Shown: positions 60,571 through 64,000 of the stretch, piece by piece
Layout: each line of letters opens with the position of its first letter
Numbering within the stretch: the first letter of the stretch is position 1
Origin: Nocardia sp. NBC_00565
GTDB lineage: Bacteria > Actinomycetota > Actinomycetes > Mycobacteriales > Mycobacteriaceae
NCBI RefSeq assembly: GCF_036345915.1
Contig: NZ_CP107785.1
Location: 5,456,001 to 5,520,000, forward strand
Length of the DNA stretch: 64,000 nt
Direction of reading: 5' to 3'
Made by a program: the position numbers and the translations under genes
Notes under the pieces: generated by a model
What the model saw: only the letters and a program-made list of their open reading frames with translations
Database searches by the model: none
What the model was told of the DNA's origin: nothing

Positions 60571-61903
60571 ACCTGCGTCCGAAGACGGCGAAGGCGAGTG
60601 CGCAGGCTGCCGTGGAGGTCAGCATCGCCCAGCCGATGCCGGGACCGACGAGCGCGCCCATGACCGCGACGCCCAGCGTCGCGCCGACTTGGCGGACGGC
60701 ATTGAGCAAGCCGCCGACCGCACCCGCCGTACCTGCCGGGGCCGCGTTGACGATGGCGGTGACCACCGCCGGAAGGGCAAAGGCGACACCGAATCCCGAC
60801 AGCAGCAGACCCAGCGCCAGGACCGGATAGTCCAGGGTGGCGAAGATAGCGCACGCGAGCACCGTGCCGCCCGCCGTGAGCAGGGCGAGTCCGGCCAGAA
60901 TCGGGCGACGCGCACCGACCCGGGACACAATCTTGCCGGCGATGGGCGGGATGACGGCGAACGGCACGGTGAGCGGCAGGAACGCGAGCCCGGTCTGCAG
61001 CGGGCTCAGGTCGCGCTGCTGTTGGAGCAGCAGCGGCAGGACGAACAGTGCGCCGGTGAGCGCGAAGTTCACCGCCGCACCCACCAGCAGTCCGGCCCGC
61101 ACTCGGCCCTCACGCAGCAGTTCCCGGTTCAATACCGGTGCGGCACTGCGCCGTTCGAGCAATACGAAGACGATCGTCGCGAGTACCGCGCCACCGAGCG
61201 ACCAGGCGGTGTGCCGCCACGACTGCGCGCCCGCCGCGATCAGCGCATCGGTGCACAGTGCCAGCGCGACGGCCGCGCTCAGCTGGGCGAACCAGTCGAT
61301 GTGGCGATCGCCCCGGGCGCAGATCACCGCTGATCCGGTGCTCAGCGCCAGCACGACGACCGCGATGGGCACATTGACGAGGAAGACCGCCCGCCAGCCG
61401 GCCAGACCGACCAGCGCACCGCCGACGATCGGCCCCGCCGCGACCGCGGCACCGCTGATCGCCGCCCAGGTCGAGATCGCCCGTGCCCGCAACGCCGGAT
61501 CCGGGTAGAGCCGGGTGATCATTGCCATCGAGGCGGGCACGCACGCCGCCGCGGCGGCACCCGACAACACCCGCAACCCCACCAACACCCACAGGCTCGG
61601 CGCGAACGCGCTCAGCAGCGAAACCAGCCCGAAAGCCGCTGTGCCGAAACGGAATACCCGATGCGCACCGTAGCGGTCGGCGACCGCGCCCGCCGAGAGC
61701 AGCAGCGCGGCGAAGGCGACGGTATAGCCGGTAGTCGCCCATTGCAGGCCCGCGATCGAGGTACGCAGCGACGCCGCCAGATCCGGTTCGGCGACCGACA
61801 GCACCGTCATATCCAGCAACACCATGAAGTACCCGAGGGATATCCCGAGCAGGGCGCGGGTCCGCCCGGCCGACGTGTCCACCCGAGATTGCAGAATGCT
61901 CAT
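60563..61903 (-). CDS. MFS drug:H+ antiporter
   Basis: 446 aa with about 14 hydrophobic helices (DHA2/EmrB-like). Motif A-like SAGAVADRYGAHRVFRFG follows helix 2, and GPIVGGALVGLAGWRAVFLVNVPIA is the exporter signature motif C plus helix 6 start. ATG 61903. It is divergent from a LysR regulator 97 bases away, which probably controls it. Confidence 0.92.
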   Translation of the reverse strand: MSILQSRVDTSAGRTRALLGISLGYFMVLLDMTVLSVAEPDLAASLRTSIAGLQWATTGYTVAFAALLLSAGAVADRYGAHRVFRFGTAAFGLVSLLSAFAPSLWVLVGLRVLSGAAAAACVPASMAMITRLYPDPALRARAISTWAAISGAAVAAGPIVGGALVGLAGWRAVFLVNVPIAVVVLALSTGSAVICARGDRHIDWFAQLSAAVALALCTDALIAAGAQSWRHTAWSLGGAVLATIVFVLLERRSAAPVLNRELLREGRVRAGLLVGAAVNFALTGALFVLPLLLQQQRDLSPLQTGLAFLPLTVPFAVIPPIAGKIVSRVGARRPILAGLALLTAGGTVLACAIFATLDYPVLALGLLLSGFGVAFALPAVVTAIVNAAPAGTAGAVGGLLNAVRQVGATLGVAVMGALVGPGIGWAMLTSTAACALAFAVFGRRFR

Positions 61904-62000
61904 GGCGATCGACTCTGGCCGGGCGGGCGCGGCAGCTCCACCGGCTGCGGCGCACGCGACATTCGGAATATCCGAATGCTCCCGTGCGGTTGGCCAGTCC

Positions 62001-62882
62001 ATGGAGTTACGTCAGCTGCGGACCTTCGAGGCCGTGGTGCGCCACCGCACGGTCACCGAGGCCGCCGTAGTGCTCGACCTCGCGCCGTCGTCGGTATCGC
62101 AGCAGATCCGCACGCTGGAGAACGCACTCGGCGTCGCGCTCTTCGTGCGCGATCCCAAGGGCATGCGCCTCACGTCCGCTGGTGAACGCCTCACCGGATG
62201 GGCGCGGCGGCTGCTCGAACAGGCCGAGCAGGCCGAGCGCGAGGTGCGCGAGCAACGGCCGGTCCTGCGACTCGGCGCGCTGGAAACCCTCGCCGGCGCC
62301 TACGTGCCGCGAGTACTCGCGCGGCTGGCCGAGCGGCGACCCGATATCGAGGTCGAGGTGCGCTCCGATCGGGCGCGCGACGGACTGCTCGCCGATGTGG
62401 TCGGCGGCGTACTCGATGCGGCGCTGCTGCTGGATTCCGGTGGCGCCGTCGGCGATCTGGGCTTTCCGGCCCCGGCCGAACCGCTGGCCTTCCTCGACCT
62501 GGACCCGGTACCGCTGGCCCTGGTCGCGGCGCCGACGCATCCGCTAACCGCGAGATCCAATCTGACGCCGGCGGACCTCATCGATGAGCGGCTGCTGGTC
62601 AATGTGCCCGAATGCTCGTTCTGGATGGCCGGGGAAAGGCTGTTGGGGTCGGGTCCGCGGCGCGTCAAGGCCGGCGCGGTGCCGGTGATGCGGGCATGGG
62701 CCGAACATGGACTCGGCATATCCCTGCTCCCGGAGTTCGCCGTCGCCGATGGTCTCGCCCACGGCACGCTCGTCCGGTTGGACTTTCCGATGCCCGATCT
62801 GAGCCTGCGGCTGGTGTGGCGGGCGGAGCAGGAGTCGATGCCGGGAATGCGCGAGATCCTCTACGCGGCCGCTCTGCCCTGA
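62001..62882 (+). CDS. LysR family transcriptional regulator
   Basis: 293 aa. MELRQLRTFEAVVRHRTVTE and LDLAPSSVSQQIRTLENALG form the winged helix (1-60); the rest is the periplasmic-binding-like effector domain. Divergent from the MFS exporter and likely its activator. Confidence 0.94.
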   Translation: MELRQLRTFEAVVRHRTVTEAAVVLDLAPSSVSQQIRTLENALGVALFVRDPKGMRLTSAGERLTGWARRLLEQAEQAEREVREQRPVLRLGALETLAGAYVPRVLARLAERRPDIEVEVRSDRARDGLLADVVGGVLDAALLLDSGGAVGDLGFPAPAEPLAFLDLDPVPLALVAAPTHPLTARSNLTPADLIDERLLVNVPECSFWMAGERLLGSGPRRVKAGAVPVMRAWAEHGLGISLLPEFAVADGLAHGTLVRLDFPMPDLSLRLVWRAEQESMPGMREILYAAALP

Positions 62883-62985
62883 TTTCATCGTTCCGGGCAA
62901 ATCGGCCGCAACGCCCGCCGAAGTCACTAGGCTGACCTGAAAGACCCAGGTCCCGACGGCAGATGTCGACCGAGAGGAGTCACCG

Positions 62986-63519
62986 ATGAGCGCGAAGCAG
63001 CGTGCCAGTACCACGCCATCAACCCTGATCGGCGATCTGTCGGGCATCATCGGCAAGCATCTGATCTACGCCTACGACAACGGCTGGAAATACGAGCTGT
63101 ATGTGCACGATTGGCAGACGATCGAATCGCGGTGCCTGATGGGACCGAGATTCGGGAGCTGGTCCAAGAATGTGGCGGCCAAGCTGGTCCAACTCAACGA
63201 CGATCTGTACAAAATCGCCTGGGTGGATCCGACCGGCACCACCACGGTGATCATCGTGTGGCTCGGAGACCGCCGCGTGCACGCCACGATCTCCTATCCG
63301 CAATGGATGCTCGACTATCCCGAGAGCACCCTCACCCGCTATGAGGACAACCTCGACGCGATCGTCGCCGACCGCGACAAGGGACCGACGTACCCGCTCA
63401 CCCTCGTCTCCGCGACCGGACGCATCACGTTTCTGGAATCCCGGGATGCCGACGACGACACGGTGATCGACTGCCCGCCGAGCAAACTGCCACTCGGGTA
63501 CGCCTGGCAAACCAACTGA
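62986..63519 (+). CDS. padC: Phenolic acid decarboxylase
   Basis: 177 aa, matching the 160-180 aa of PadC. GKHLIYAYDNGWKYELYVHD, LYKIAWVDPTGTTTVIIVWL and SYPQWMLDYPE are the conserved blocks of the lipocalin-like barrel that decarboxylates p-coumaric, caffeic or ferulic acid to vinylphenols without cofactor. ATG 62986 with GAGGAG 6 bases upstream. No PadR regulator adjoins; the LysR gene upstream is a possible one. Confidence 0.93.
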   Translation: MSAKQRASTTPSTLIGDLSGIIGKHLIYAYDNGWKYELYVHDWQTIESRCLMGPRFGSWSKNVAAKLVQLNDDLYKIAWVDPTGTTTVIIVWLGDRRVHATISYPQWMLDYPESTLTRYEDNLDAIVADRDKGPTYPLTLVSATGRITFLESRDADDDTVIDCPPSKLPLGYAWQTN

Positions 63520-63524
63520 CCGCG

Positions 63525-64000
<476 letters not shown>

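Overview
The window is high-GC actinobacterial DNA (GTG and TTG starts, strong AGGAGG-type ribosome sites, dense overlapping operons). An antigen 85-type mycolyltransferase at 18.6 kb puts it in the mycolic-acid-bearing Mycobacteriales, and the overall gene style fits Nocardia or a close relative. This is inferred from gene content; no marker gene such as rRNA is present and I saw no tRNA or CRISPR array.

Layout. 0-10.8 kb is a scarred region: a partial unknown protein at the left edge, three copies of a 5'-truncated-regulator/NmrA promoter module, IS481 and IS5 remnants, the last two genes of a conservon (a broken cvnD and an atypical P450), an MDR oxidoreductase and the tail of an MHS transporter. 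10.8-35.6 kb is mostly ordinary chromosome: a PII/Amt ammonium pair, TetR/SDR, rhodanese/cysteine dioxygenase, a membrane Ser/Thr kinase with a DFN motif, mycolyltransferase, a degenerate P450, a large LuxR regulator, a gamma-glutamyl-polyamine type catabolic operon (glutamine synthetase, amidohydrolase, aldehyde dehydrogenase, SDR, small protein), a FUSC transporter, a MarR-controlled FAD monooxygenase and a PLP decarboxylase.

35.6-47.3 kb is an accessory island. It opens at the stop codon of the decarboxylase with an IS5-type element whose inverted ends enclose a DUF4241 gene, followed by an IS630 remnant and an intact IS630 element; an 85-bp copy of the decarboxylase 3' end closes this 5.3-kb stretch. 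Next to it lies the most unusual locus: a tightly overlapping operon on the minus strand (radical SAM, DEDDh exonuclease, NadR/AAA_28-like P-loop kinase, two small proteins) divergent from an XRE-TPR regulator, a 2H phosphoesterase and a Nudix hydrolase. The composition suggests modification and turnover of a nucleotide or RNA end; the function is not known to me and defence or a nucleotide-derived product are both open.

47.8-64 kb holds a pair of KAS III proteins (one with a full Cys-His-Asn triad, one lacking the Cys) beside a LuxR regulator that has lost its ATPase domain behind a 21-bp tandem repeat; a five-gene operon (ATP-grasp ligase, MFS exporter, cupin, PLP aminotransferase, small lipocalin-like protein) whose gene types match those used for the dipeptide bacilysin; a DUF4389 membrane protein, a stand-alone LigD polymerase domain, a 5'-truncated methyltransferase, LysR/MFS and a phenolic acid decarboxylase. 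The window ends with a P450 tail fragment and the 3' end of a SanA/YdcF-type gene.
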